Positions 1 through 7,938 of a DNA stretch of 64,000 nucleotides are shown one piece after another. Source of the DNA: Dyadobacter sp. SG02 (lineage in GTDB: Bacteria > Bacteroidota > Bacteroidia > Cytophagales > Spirosomataceae). The notes beneath the pieces are model-generated. The model was not told where the DNA came from. It did not search any database and worked only from the letters and a program-made list of their open reading frames with translations. How positions within the stretch are numbered: the first letter of the stretch is position 1; each line of letters starts with the position of its first letter. The DNA lies in assembly GCF_900109045.1 (NCBI RefSeq), contig NZ_FNYL01000001.1, positions 787,913 through 851,912 on the forward strand, read 5' to 3'. Both the position numbers and the translations under genes were made by a program.

Positions 1-135
1 CGGGTCGAAAGCGACTTTTCCCGCAATTGCACCATCGTAACGCCTCCCTTCACCGCCTCTTCCACGACCCAGTAAAAGTCGCGGCCAAGGCATGCAGCTT
101 CGTCGGTTACGAGATATAGTTCGAGATTTAACATT
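1..135 (-). CDS. thiE: Thiamine-phosphate synthase, N-terminal part (cut by window edge)
   Basis: Forty-five codons read leftward from an ATG at 135 and run off the window. The peptide begins MLNLELYLVTDEA and contains GGVTMVQLREKS, the conserved beta-strand region of the ThiE TIM barrel, where Q and R contact the pyrimidine diphosphate in known structures. ThiE joins HMP-diphosphate and thiazole phosphate to make thiamine phosphate in the cytoplasm. It lies downstream of thiM on the same strand, which fits a thiazole-salvage pair. Only the first fifth of the protein is visible, so catalytic completeness cannot be judged. Confidence 0.85.
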
Positions 136-152
136 ACATTTCTCTTTTTTAA

Positions 153-218
153 TGCCGTCAGGCATGTGATATAGGCAGCCAATTATGCCGCATCCAGTTC
201 AAAAATGCCCTTGGGCAT
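153..218. repeat. Two REP-like palindromes between thiM and thiE
   Basis: Two short hairpins sit in the thiM-thiE gap: ATGCC-GTCA-GGCAT at 153-166 and ATGCCC-TT-GGGCAT at 205-218. The same ATGCC/GGCAT pattern recurs at 23336 next to a decayed REP-type transposase, and with TTGCC/GGCAA arms at 38413. No U-tract follows them, so they look like small dispersed palindromes rather than classical terminators. No gene is seen in 136-282. Confidence 0.5.
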
Positions 219-282
219 GCCGTCCCTCACGGGATTTTCAAACATACGGCAGCAATCTTCGTCTACCAATGTTCCTTCACTA

Positions 283-1080
283 TTATTCAAATTTAACCTT
301 GCTCAACTCGGCCAAATGCGCCGGGCTTACTTCTGCCAATTTATCTAAAAACGCGATCTGAAACGAACCGGGTAATTTCGTATTGCGGTAAGCCAGCTCC
401 CCGCAAACCCCCATCGTAGCCGCCGCCGAAACCGCCGCTTCGAAGGGATCGCTGCAAATGGCCGCGAATGCGCCGGCGATAGCGGACGCCGAACAGCCCA
501 TACCCGTTACTTTCGTCATCAGCGGCACGCCATTGGATACCCAGCCTGTGCGGCTGCCCTGTACGATCACGTCTACCGCCCCGCTCACGCTCACCACCGA
601 ACCGAAGCGAGCGCTCAATGCGCGTGCGGCGCCGATACTATCCGTCGAATCTACGGTGCTGTCGACGCCTTTGGTTTGGATACTGGCTCCGGCCAATGCG
701 AGTATTTCGGAACCGTTACCACGGATAATCGTCGGCGGGGCGGTTTCCAGGAGTTCGGTCAGCACTTTGTTGCGGTAGGGCGTCGCGCCCGCGCCTACGG
801 GATCGAGAATGATCGGTTTGCCAAGTTCGGCCGCCTTCTTCATCGCCAGTTTCATCGCTTCCACCCAATGCGCCGAAAGCGTACCGATGTTGACTACCAG
901 CGCACCAGCGATCGCCACCATATCCTCCACTTCCTCCACCGCATGTGCCATCACCGGCGACGCCCCCACTGCGAGCAATGCGTTGGCCGTGAAGTTCATC
1001 ACAACGAAATTGGTAATATTTTGCACCAGCGGGGCCGAGGCACGCAGTTTTTCGAGGTTTGTTTCCAGTTGAATAGCCAT
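283..1080 (-). CDS. thiM: Hydroxyethylthiazole kinase
   Basis: 265 aa, the usual ThiM length. It phosphorylates 4-methyl-5-(2-hydroxyethyl)thiazole so that ThiE can couple it; a salvage enzyme of the ribokinase-like fold. Visible family signatures are PLVQNITNFVVMN (17-29), ILDPVGAGAT (91-100), RGNGSEILALAG (120-131) and the phosphate/catalytic loop GMGCSAS (193-199, Cys196). It ends 147 nt before thiE on the same strand, so co-transcription is likely. No TPP riboswitch core (CUGAGA or its partner loop) is visible in the short upstream region. Confidence 0.95.
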   Translation of the reverse strand: MAIQLETNLEKLRASAPLVQNITNFVVMNFTANALLAVGASPVMAHAVEEVEDMVAIAGALVVNIGTLSAHWVEAMKLAMKKAAELGKPIILDPVGAGATPYRNKVLTELLETAPPTIIRGNGSEILALAGASIQTKGVDSTVDSTDSIGAARALSARFGSVVSVSGAVDVIVQGSRTGWVSNGVPLMTKVTGMGCSASAIAGAFAAICSDPFEAAVSAAATMGVCGELAYRNTKLPGSFQIAFLDKLAEVSPAHLAELSKVKFE

Positions 1081-1136
1081 CGTTACTTTTTTTGGGGAAA
1101 AGGAGGAAAGGGAATGGAAATGTAGCCCTTCCTCCC

Positions 1137-1167
1137 TTCGACATCACCGACGAATGTAGTAGTTTTG
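1137..1167 (+). promoter_or_regulatory. Probable Bacteroidota-type promoter of the HAD gene
   Basis: A -7 box TAGTTTTG (1160-1167, consensus TAnnTTTG) is preceded 19 nt upstream by TTCG (1137-1140), one base from the -33 TTTG. Transcription would begin near 1174, after the GTG at 1169, which supports the ATG at 1202 as the start of the next gene. Confidence 0.5.
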
Positions 1168-1201
1168 GGTGGTTATCAAAAATCCCCACACTCCCCTGAT
1201 C

Positions 1202-1876
1202 ATGATCAAAGCAGCAATTTTCGATATGGACGGCCTGCTCATCGACTCCGAACCAATGTGGACGGAAGCGGCGCGTTCTGTCATGCAAAAAGTCAATTTT
1301 GAAATCACCGAAGCACTTCGCTTACAGACTACCGGACTGTCCATCAAGCTGTTTCTTGATTTCTGCCACCAGATCCAGCCCTGGAACACACCCTCTTTCG
1401 AAGAGCTTGAAACTGAAATACTTGAAAAGGCACATCACGATATTCTGGCTAATGCCGAAGCCATGCCCGGTGCCATTACGCTGATCAGGGAATTGAAAAA
1501 ACAGGGCCTGAAACTGGCGGTCGCCTCGGCCTCGCACATGGACCTCATTGAGGGGGTATTAAAAAGACTGGAAATTATTGACTATTTTGACACCTGGCAT
1601 TCCGGCGAGTTGGAAAAGTACACCAAGCCCCACCCGGCGGTATACCTAACTACCGCTAAAAAACTCGGTGTTTTGCCCGAAGAATGCATTGCTTTCGAGG
1701 ACTCGCACGCGGGGCTACGCTCCGCGCATGCAGCAGGTATGATCACGATTTCGGTACCTGCGGCGGAAGTTTTTGAAGATAAAAAGTTTGATATGGCACA
1801 TTACAAGATCCCGTCGCTCGAACAATACATCCTGAGCGAAATGTCGGGTGTGCCGCAAAGTGTGATCGAAAACTAA
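1202..1876 (+). CDS. HAD-superfamily sugar-phosphate phosphatase (HxpB/beta-phosphoglucomutase-like)
   Basis: 224 aa from the ATG at 1202. Haloacid dehalogenase subclass IA: motif I FDMDGLLIDSE (7-17; nucleophile Asp8, acid/base Asp10), a helical cap, motif II around AVASASH, motif III lysine in TKPHPAVY and motif IV AFEDSHAGL. The sequence around motif I resembles E. coli HxpB (YniC), a hexitol and 2-deoxyglucose phosphatase, but beta-phosphoglucomutase cannot be excluded from sequence alone. The reading frame also offers a GTG at 1169, rejected because it lies at the predicted promoter. A histidine kinase gene follows 28 nt downstream, so the two may share a transcript. Confidence 0.85.
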   Translation: MIKAAIFDMDGLLIDSEPMWTEAARSVMQKVNFEITEALRLQTTGLSIKLFLDFCHQIQPWNTPSFEELETEILEKAHHDILANAEAMPGAITLIRELKKQGLKLAVASASHMDLIEGVLKRLEIIDYFDTWHSGELEKYTKPHPAVYLTTAKKLGVLPEECIAFEDSHAGLRSAHAAGMITISVPAAEVFEDKKFDMAHYKIPSLEQYILSEMSGVPQSVIEN

Positions 1877-1904
1877 ACCTCGACCCTATTCCCGCTTACC
1901 CCGC

Positions 1905-3245
1905 ATGATCGGACTCCGGCATTTCAGTATTATGATTATGATCAGGATAATAGTGATTGTCCTGAGTGTCATTGCCCTCGCCTGGCTGGCGTCCAAGCAT
2001 ACCAACGAAACGCTGGTGTACATCCTGGGTACCATTTTCATATTCGTACAGGGATCGCTGCTGTACCAGTATGTCACGAATGTGAACCGCAAACTGACCT
2101 ATTTCCTCGAATCGGTACGCTATTCCGATTTCACGATCAATTTCCGCTCAGACAACAAAATGGGCCGGACGTTCAAGGAGCTTAACCAGCAGTTCAACGA
2201 AGTCTTGCACGCGTTCAGGCAGGCGCGCGCGGAGAAAGAGGCCAATTTACAATACCTCAACACCATTGTCCAGCACATCGGGACGGGCCTCATTACTTTC
2301 GATTCCAACGGGCAGGTCAACCTGATCAACAATGCGGCATTGCGCATGCTGGGCATCTACCGCCTGCACCAGCTCAGCGAGCTCAAAGAAAGGCACCCGC
2401 GCCTGTATGAGCTGCTTTCCGACCTCGATACCGGCGTCCGCGACCTGTACCGCACGCCTACCGACCAGCCGCTCGCATTGCAGGCAGCCGCCATTCAGCT
2501 GCGTGGGATGTGGGTTAAAATTGTGGTATTACAAAACATCCAGACCGAGTTGCAGCAACAGGAGATCGAATCCTGGCAAAACCTTACCCGCGTGCTGCGG
2601 CACGAGATCATGAATTCCATGACGCCTATCGTATCGCTCGTAGGCACCATGCGCCTGATCGTGAACGAGGATATCGAGAAGTCAACGAACGATCAGGAAG
2701 CTGTAAACGACTTAAAAGAAGCATTATCGACGCTCGAAAAGCGCAGCAAAGGCATGATGCAGTTCGTAAACGCCTACCGCGATTTCACGACGTTACCCAA
2801 GCCGGTTTTCGCCAGTCTGGAAGTTGCGGAGCTTTTGCAGGAGGTAGTACAGTTGCTTCAAACAGACCTGACTCAATCCGGTGTGCTCTGGAAATTGTCC
2901 GTAAAACCGGAATCGCTCACCGTCAAAGCCGACGCGAGCCAGATCCAGCAGGTATTGATCAACCTCATCAAAAATGCCGCCGAGGCATTCTCCCACCAGA
3001 CCGATCGTCTCATTACCCTCACGGCCTACCAGATCGACGGGACCGTCATGATCGAAGTGGCCGACAACGGCGACGGTATCGAACCCGAGGCATTGGAGAA
3101 CATTTTCATTCCTTTTTATACCACCAAAAAAACGGGCTCCGGTATCGGATTAAGCCTTTCTCGCCAGATTTTACAGCAACATAACGGGCAACTGAATGTC
3201 GAATCGCAGGTTGGGAAAGGGACGGTGTTTACGTTGGTGTTTTAG
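1905..3245 (+). CDS. Membrane sensor histidine kinase (NtrY/AtoS-like, orphan)
   Basis: 446 aa. Two transmembrane helices lie close together (about 13-30 and 36-56), so there is little or no extracellular sensor domain. A HAMP-like/linker segment and a PAS-like domain (about 115-215) follow. The H-box reads LRHEIMNSMTP with phospho-acceptor His233. The ATPase domain has an N-box (INLIKNAAEAF), a G1 box (ADNGDGI), an F-box (PFYTTKKTGSG) and a G2 box (GIGLSLS). The HEIMNSMTP type of H-box is common in Bacteroidota kinases paired with sigma-54 response regulators. No response regulator is adjacent, so the partner is unknown. It probably senses an intramembrane or cytoplasmic signal. Confidence 0.9.
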   Translation: MIGLRHFSIMIMIRIIVIVLSVIALAWLASKHTNETLVYILGTIFIFVQGSLLYQYVTNVNRKLTYFLESVRYSDFTINFRSDNKMGRTFKELNQQFNEVLHAFRQARAEKEANLQYLNTIVQHIGTGLITFDSNGQVNLINNAALRMLGIYRLHQLSELKERHPRLYELLSDLDTGVRDLYRTPTDQPLALQAAAIQLRGMWVKIVVLQNIQTELQQQEIESWQNLTRVLRHEIMNSMTPIVSLVGTMRLIVNEDIEKSTNDQEAVNDLKEALSTLEKRSKGMMQFVNAYRDFTTLPKPVFASLEVAELLQEVVQLLQTDLTQSGVLWKLSVKPESLTVKADASQIQQVLINLIKNAAEAFSHQTDRLITLTAYQIDGTVMIEVADNGDGIEPEALENIFIPFYTTKKTGSGIGLSLSRQILQQHNGQLNVESQVGKGTVFTLVF

Positions 3246-3343
3246 GACCTCCGGCCCGACCATCGTCTATGGTCAAAAAGCCCATTCCGTTGCAACCTTC
3301 CCCGCCACCATATTGTCCTGCAAAAAACCTAAATAACAACCCG

Positions 3344-3772
3344 ATGAAAAAGTATGTATTCGTGCTTTTTGCTGCGATGGCGGTGGCCTGCAAAAGTACC
3401 GGTGTGGATAAGAAAGAGGATGGTATCAAATACAAGGAAACCGTTGTACTGAACGACATTCCAGTGGCTACGCTTACGTTTTTCGAGGTGGAAGACAGCC
3501 GTTGTCCGGAAGGCGTGACGTGTATCTGGGGTGGTCGGGCGGCGGTGGATCTGCTGCTTAGCGGGGTTACTACCGAGGGAGGCATTAAGGAACACGTCAA
3601 AATGTGCGTCGGTACCTGCGATGCATCAACGGGTTCGGATACATTGGAAAAGACATTTGCGGGACAGAAATACAGACTTGTCCTCAGTGCCGTCAATCCT
3701 TATCCCAAGTTCGGGGATTCGACCAGAACCAAAGAGAAATATTCGATCCAGCTGAAAATCGAGAGAAAATAG
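3344..3772 (+). CDS. Small secreted lipoprotein with a conserved CPxxVxCIWxGxA motif
   Basis: 142 aa from the ATG at 3344; the longer frame from 3269 adds residues that are not signal-like. The N-terminus MKKYVFVLFAAMAVACKS is a lipoprotein signal with lipidated Cys16, so a periplasmic or outer-membrane location is expected. The mature part carries SRCPEGVTCIWGGRAAVDL, a motif seen in many uncharacterised Bacteroidota proteins, and later another cysteine pair (KMCVGTC); disulfides are plausible. Function unknown. It follows the kinase by about 100 nt and may or may not be co-transcribed with it. Confidence 0.75.
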   Translation: MKKYVFVLFAAMAVACKSTGVDKKEDGIKYKETVVLNDIPVATLTFFEVEDSRCPEGVTCIWGGRAAVDLLLSGVTTEGGIKEHVKMCVGTCDASTGSDTLEKTFAGQKYRLVLSAVNPYPKFGDSTRTKEKYSIQLKIERK

Positions 3773-3792
3773 CCTTCTAACAGGCAATGCAG

Positions 3793-3824
3793 AAAAAGGG
3801 AGGCCCGACAGCTTCCCTATTTTT
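3793..3824. terminator. Bidirectional hairpin between convergent genes
   Basis: An AAAAAGGGA arm and a TCCCTATTTTT arm bracket a loop of about ten bases between the lipoprotein gene (+) and the amino-acid permease gene (-). Each strand ends in a T-rich run. The right arm overlaps the permease stop codon at 3817-3819. Confidence 0.55.
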
Positions 3825-5508
3825 GTGCCAGTTTACTTTGCTTGTAACCGTAACTGAAATAGATCACCAGACCGATCGCCAGCCAGATCACGAAGATCAG
3901 CCAGTTGGAAGCGCCGAGTTCGGTCATGAGGTACAAATTCGTCAGGATTCCGGCCACGGGTAATGCGGAGAAATTATGCTGGTAGCTCAAAATCGAAAGC
4001 GTGCACCAGGTAATCCAAAAAATAATGGTCAGCAGCTTATGCTCCAAAATTTCGGTGAAACTGAGCATCCGCCATTCGAGAATTATACTTTGTCCGTAAG
4101 TAAGAATCCCCAGGATCGCCAGGAAGAACAATAGGCCTACCAGATATTTGCCATTGATATACGGCACCCGGAATTTGGAACGGGCCGAAATGCCTTTGTG
4201 ATCGAGGTACAGCACGCCGCCGCACACGAGGATGAATGCAAAGAAAGTCCCGACGCTCGTCAGGTCGACGAAGAAATCCATTTTGAAAAATAATGCAGGA
4301 ATACCGACCACAAAACCGGTTACAATCGTCGCGAAAGATGGTGTCTGGTATTTAGGATGGATTTTGGCAAAACGTTTCCAGAGCAGTCCGTCACGGCTCA
4401 TAGTCATCCAGATCCTGGGCTGCCCCAATTGGTACACCAGCAATGCACTCGTGATCGCGATCACCGAGCTTACGGAAATAACGCCCGCCATAAAATCCAG
4501 GCCATTCTTTTGGAATACAAATGCCAGCGGATCGCTCACTTTCAGCTCCGTATAGTTCACCATCCCGGTGAGTACCAGCGTAATGAGAACATATAATACG
4601 GTACAAATAACGAGGCAATAGATCATCGCCTTCGGCATATCCTGCTGTGGATTGCGGCATTCCTCGGCAGTGGTGGAAATGGAGTCGAAACCGATAAATG
4701 CGAAGAACACCGCCGCCACGCCGCTCAAGACGCCTTTCACACCATTAGGCGCAAACGGGGACCAGTTTTCAGGTTTTACATAGAACGCGCCTGCGAGAAT
4801 GACGAGCAATACGACCGCCACTTTGAGCACCACCATGATATTGCTGGCCGTCCTGGACTCGCGTATCCCGATGTACACCAATGCGGTTATGAGCAACGTC
4901 ACCAAACCGGCAGGCAGATTGAGCAGGATATGAATATCTCCGATTGTCGGGGCAGATTCGTATGCCGCCGCGGCAAAACGTTCGTAATCAGACAACTGCG
5001 CCGCACCCGCGCTCTGCAATTTCAGAAAAGCTTCCCGCGCCGATTCGCCGTTGATCGTAAGCCAGCCCGGCAATGTAATGCCGAAACCTTTGAGCATGCT
5101 CACGAAGTATTCCGACCACGAAATGGCCACCACCATGTTGGAAACGGCATATTCGAGGATAAGCGCCCAGCCGATGATCCAAGCGAACAGCTCCCCGAAT
5201 GCGACGTACGCATACGTGTACGCGCTACCGGACACGGGCACCGTGCTCGCAAACTGCGCGTATGAAAGGGCGGTGAACACACACGCGATGGCCGTGAAAA
5301 CAAAGAGCAGCGATACCGCCGGACCACCATTGTAACTCGCCAGACCGATGGTACTGAATATCCCCGCGCCTACAATGGCCGCGATGCCCAGCGATACCAG
5401 GTCGCGTACTCCCAGCACTTTGGCTAGCCCTCCCTCGTCTCCTGCATGGGCGTCTTTCAGAATCTGGTCAACGGTTTTTTTTCGGAATAGCGGAGAATTC
5501 TGGCTCAT
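3817..5508 (-). CDS. APC-superfamily amino-acid permease
   Basis: 563 aa inner-membrane transporter with about 12 to 14 hydrophobic helices. The N-terminal segment GLRDLVxLGIAAIVGAGIFSTIG-type motif (here around residues 28-52) with GAGIF is the substrate- and ion-binding unwound helix of APC transporters; DSISTTAEECRNPQQDMPKA is the conserved loop after TM6 of the cationic-amino-acid-transporter branch (YfnA/CAT-like). An insertion of about 50 residues after TM4 (around 150-190) is typical of Bacteroidota members. The substrate is probably a proton-coupled amino acid; which one cannot be told. It stands alone on its strand. Confidence 0.88.
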   Translation of the reverse strand: MSQNSPLFRKKTVDQILKDAHAGDEGGLAKVLGVRDLVSLGIAAIVGAGIFSTIGLASYNGGPAVSLLFVFTAIACVFTALSYAQFASTVPVSGSAYTYAYVAFGELFAWIIGWALILEYAVSNMVVAISWSEYFVSMLKGFGITLPGWLTINGESAREAFLKLQSAGAAQLSDYERFAAAAYESAPTIGDIHILLNLPAGLVTLLITALVYIGIRESRTASNIMVVLKVAVVLLVILAGAFYVKPENWSPFAPNGVKGVLSGVAAVFFAFIGFDSISTTAEECRNPQQDMPKAMIYCLVICTVLYVLITLVLTGMVNYTELKVSDPLAFVFQKNGLDFMAGVISVSSVIAITSALLVYQLGQPRIWMTMSRDGLLWKRFAKIHPKYQTPSFATIVTGFVVGIPALFFKMDFFVDLTSVGTFFAFILVCGGVLYLDHKGISARSKFRVPYINGKYLVGLLFFLAILGILTYGQSIILEWRMLSFTEILEHKLLTIIFWITWCTLSILSYQHNFSALPVAGILTNLYLMTELGASNWLIFVIWLAIGLVIYFSYGYKQSKLAQK

Positions 5509-5706
5509 GCAGGCGCGATTTATCAGGTATCAGTTTGTAATAAGCAGGGCTAAAAATAATGATATTCTAAAACGATCCCGGCATCCCCTGAAAATTTGTT
5601 CCTTTTATCCCAAAAAATCCGTAGAAAATTCTTCGATAGCGAAATCAAACAGGGAATGATTGCGTTATCGAACTAATCCCCGTTACTCCGTTCCACCAAT
5701 CCGCCC

Positions 5707-6492
5707 ATGAAAAAAATCACTACCTGCTTCATCAGCTTCATCCTGTCCATTCCATTCATTGCGGCCCAGGGCGTTAAATCCTATTCCACCGCCCAGGCAC
5801 ATTCGCACAATGATTACGAACGGGCGCGGCCTTTCGAGGATGCCTATGAGCAGCAGTTCGGATCGGTGGAGGCTGACGTTTTCCTTGTCAACGATACCCT
5901 TTTTGTTGCCCATAACCTGAAAGATATCCGCCCTGGCAGGACTTTCAGCGCACTGTACCTTCTTCCGATCCTTCAAAAAACAGAGCAGAACAGTGGCCGC
6001 ATTTACGCGCAGGATAATGTTCCGATGCAATTGCTGATCGACCTCAAAACGGAAGGCGAGCCGACGCTGGCGGCGCTGATCAAGGTAATGGAACCGCATA
6101 AGGACCTCTTCGCGCCGACGGGCAGTGTCAAAGTCGTGGTAAGCGGCAATGTGCCCGATCCATCGCTTTTCGAGAAATATCCCAACTTCATCTATTTCGA
6201 CGGCCGTCCCGAGAAAGTTTACACACCTGCGCAAATGGCGCACGTGGGGCTGATCAGCCAGGCATTCCAGCAGTATTCCAAATGGAACGGCGAGGGGCCT
6301 ATTCTGGAAAAAGACAAAAAGAAGATCCAGAAGATGATCAACGACGTGCACGATCTTGGCAAAAAGGTGCGGATTTGGGCCACGCCCGACAATATCAATT
6401 CCTGGAAAACCATGATGGCCCTGGGCGTCGATTACCTCAACACCGACAAAGTACGCGAGCTTGGCGACTATCTTCGTACTGCACCAAGGTAG
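5707..6492 (+). CDS. Secreted PI-PLC/GDPD-superfamily phosphodiesterase
   Basis: 261 aa with a signal peptide (MKKITTCFISFILSIPFIAAQ). The mature protein starts with AHSHNDYERARPF, then GSVEADVFLVND and LFVAHNL: a histidine, a Glu/Asp pair and a second histidine arranged as in glycerophosphodiester phosphodiesterases and PI-specific phospholipase C (TIM barrel, two catalytic histidines plus a divalent metal). The C-terminus (KVRIWATPDN, LGVDYLNTDKV) matches the GDPD barrel end. It probably cleaves a phosphodiester head group in the periplasm. An ethanolamine permease gene follows 108 nt downstream, which suggests, but does not prove, that phosphoethanolamine-containing lipids or glycerophosphoethanolamine are the substrate. 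Confidence 0.8.
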   Translation: MKKITTCFISFILSIPFIAAQGVKSYSTAQAHSHNDYERARPFEDAYEQQFGSVEADVFLVNDTLFVAHNLKDIRPGRTFSALYLLPILQKTEQNSGRIYAQDNVPMQLLIDLKTEGEPTLAALIKVMEPHKDLFAPTGSVKVVVSGNVPDPSLFEKYPNFIYFDGRPEKVYTPAQMAHVGLISQAFQQYSKWNGEGPILEKDKKKIQKMINDVHDLGKKVRIWATPDNINSWKTMMALGVDYLNTDKVRELGDYLRTAPR

Positions 6493-6600
6493 TTTTGCAA
6501 AACAAAATACGGCATAGGATAATTTATCAGTAGTATCAAATGGCTTTGGGAGAGTTATAGACTATATTGTACTGTCATCAATTAGTCAAAACTTTCCTTC

Positions 6601-7938
6601 ATGTCTGCCGAACAAACCGCTGCGCTCAAAAAAGTCCTCAAACCGATCCACCTCTGGGCCATTGCCGTCGGGCTCGTGATTTCCGGCGAGTATTTCGGCT
6701 GGAATTACGGATGGGGCGTATCGGGCACCATCGGCTTCCTGATCGCGACGCTCGTGGTGACGGTCATGTACGTGACATTCATTTTCAGCTTTACCGAGCT
6801 TACTACCTCCATTCCGCAGGCGGGCGGGCCATTTTCCTATGCCTACCGCGCGTTCGGCTGGTGGGGCGGGCTCATTGCCGGCTATGCTACGCTGGTGGAG
6901 TTTCTGGTGACGCCTCCGGCCATTGCATTCGCGCTCGGGAGTTATACCCATTTCCTTTACCCGAACCTGCAAGTACTGGAAGTTGCATTCGCGTGCTACG
7001 CCATTTTTATTGTAATTAATTTATTGGGTATCAAAGAGTCGGCCACTTTTTCGCTGGTCGTCACACTGCTGGCGGTGGTGGAACTGCTGATTTACATTGG
7101 TATCGTCGCCCCGCATTTCTCCTACGACACGTTCGTTTCCGAACCGATGCCTTTCGGATGGGCCGGTGTATTTGCCGCATTGCCGTTCGCGATCTGGTTC
7201 TACCTCGCCATCGAGGGCGTGGCGATGGTAGCCGAAGAAGTGGAAGACCCGAAACGGACTATCTCGCTCGGCTACATTTACGGTATCCTGACATTGGTAG
7301 TGCTTGCGCTGGCGGTGATGGTATTCACCGGCGGTATCGCACCATGGAAAGAATTGAGTGACATCGACTATCCCTTACCGGCCGCATTAGGCATTGTACT
7401 CGGCCGCGACAGCGGGCTTACCCAGCTTTTCGCCAGCCTGGGCCTTTTTGGACTGATCGCTTCCTTTCACGGCACGGTGATTGGTTATTCCAGACAAATT
7501 TATGCCCTTGCACGTGAAGGTTACCTGCCTTCATTCCTGGGCAATGTAAACGCGCGTTTCCAGACGCCGCATTGGGCGCTCGTCGCGGGCGGTGTTGCAG
7601 GCTGCCTCGCATTATCGCTCGGCACTACCGATCAGGTGATTATCCTGGCCGCATTGGGTGCGGTGGTTATGTACATTATCAGTATGATCGCACTGTTTGC
7701 ATTGAGAAGCAAGGAACCTGAGCTCGAAAGGCCGTTTACGGTACCTTTATTCCCCTGGTTTCCGGCCATCGCCCTGGTAATTTCGGGGCTATGCCTTATC
7801 GCGATCGTGTATTATAACTGGCTGCTAAGCCTCTGGTTTTTTGGCGGATTGGCGGTTATCGCCCTGTTTTTCGGGATCACCGGTCGCCACAAAAAGCTGG
7901 AAACGTTGCAACAATCAGAAGAAGAGCGTCACGCCTAA
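6601..7938 (+). CDS. eat: Ethanolamine permease
   Basis: 445 aa APC-superfamily transporter. The N-terminus is diagnostic for the Eat branch: KPIHLWAIAVGLVISGEYFGWNYGWGVSG, followed by TELTTSIPQAGGPFSYAYRAFG and EGVAMVAEEVEDPKRTI; about 12 helices are visible. Eat imports ethanolamine across the inner membrane. The usual partners eutBC (ethanolamine ammonia-lyase) are not in this window. The 3' end overlaps the convergent TonB receptor gene by 24 nt, so no separate terminator fits between them. Confidence 0.88.
   Translation: MSAEQTAALKKVLKPIHLWAIAVGLVISGEYFGWNYGWGVSGTIGFLIATLVVTVMYVTFIFSFTELTTSIPQAGGPFSYAYRAFGWWGGLIAGYATLVEFLVTPPAIAFALGSYTHFLYPNLQVLEVAFACYAIFIVINLLGIKESATFSLVVTLLAVVELLIYIGIVAPHFSYDTFVSEPMPFGWAGVFAALPFAIWFYLAIEGVAMVAEEVEDPKRTISLGYIYGILTLVVLALAVMVFTGGIAPWKELSDIDYPLPAALGIVLGRDSGLTQLFASLGLFGLIASFHGTVIGYSRQIYALAREGYLPSFLGNVNARFQTPHWALVAGGVAGCLALSLGTTDQVIILAALGAVVMYIISMIALFALRSKEPELERPFTVPLFPWFPAIALVISGLCLIAIVYYNWLLSLWFFGGLAVIALFFGITGRHKKLETLQQSEEERHA

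Noticed and set aside
1081..1160. TPP riboswitch upstream of thiM
   Set aside because: The conserved CUGAGA box and its partner loop are absent from the short leader.
5683..6351. 222-codon minus-strand open frame
   Set aside because: Antisense to the phosphodiesterase gene, which has signal peptide and catalytic motifs in the other frame.
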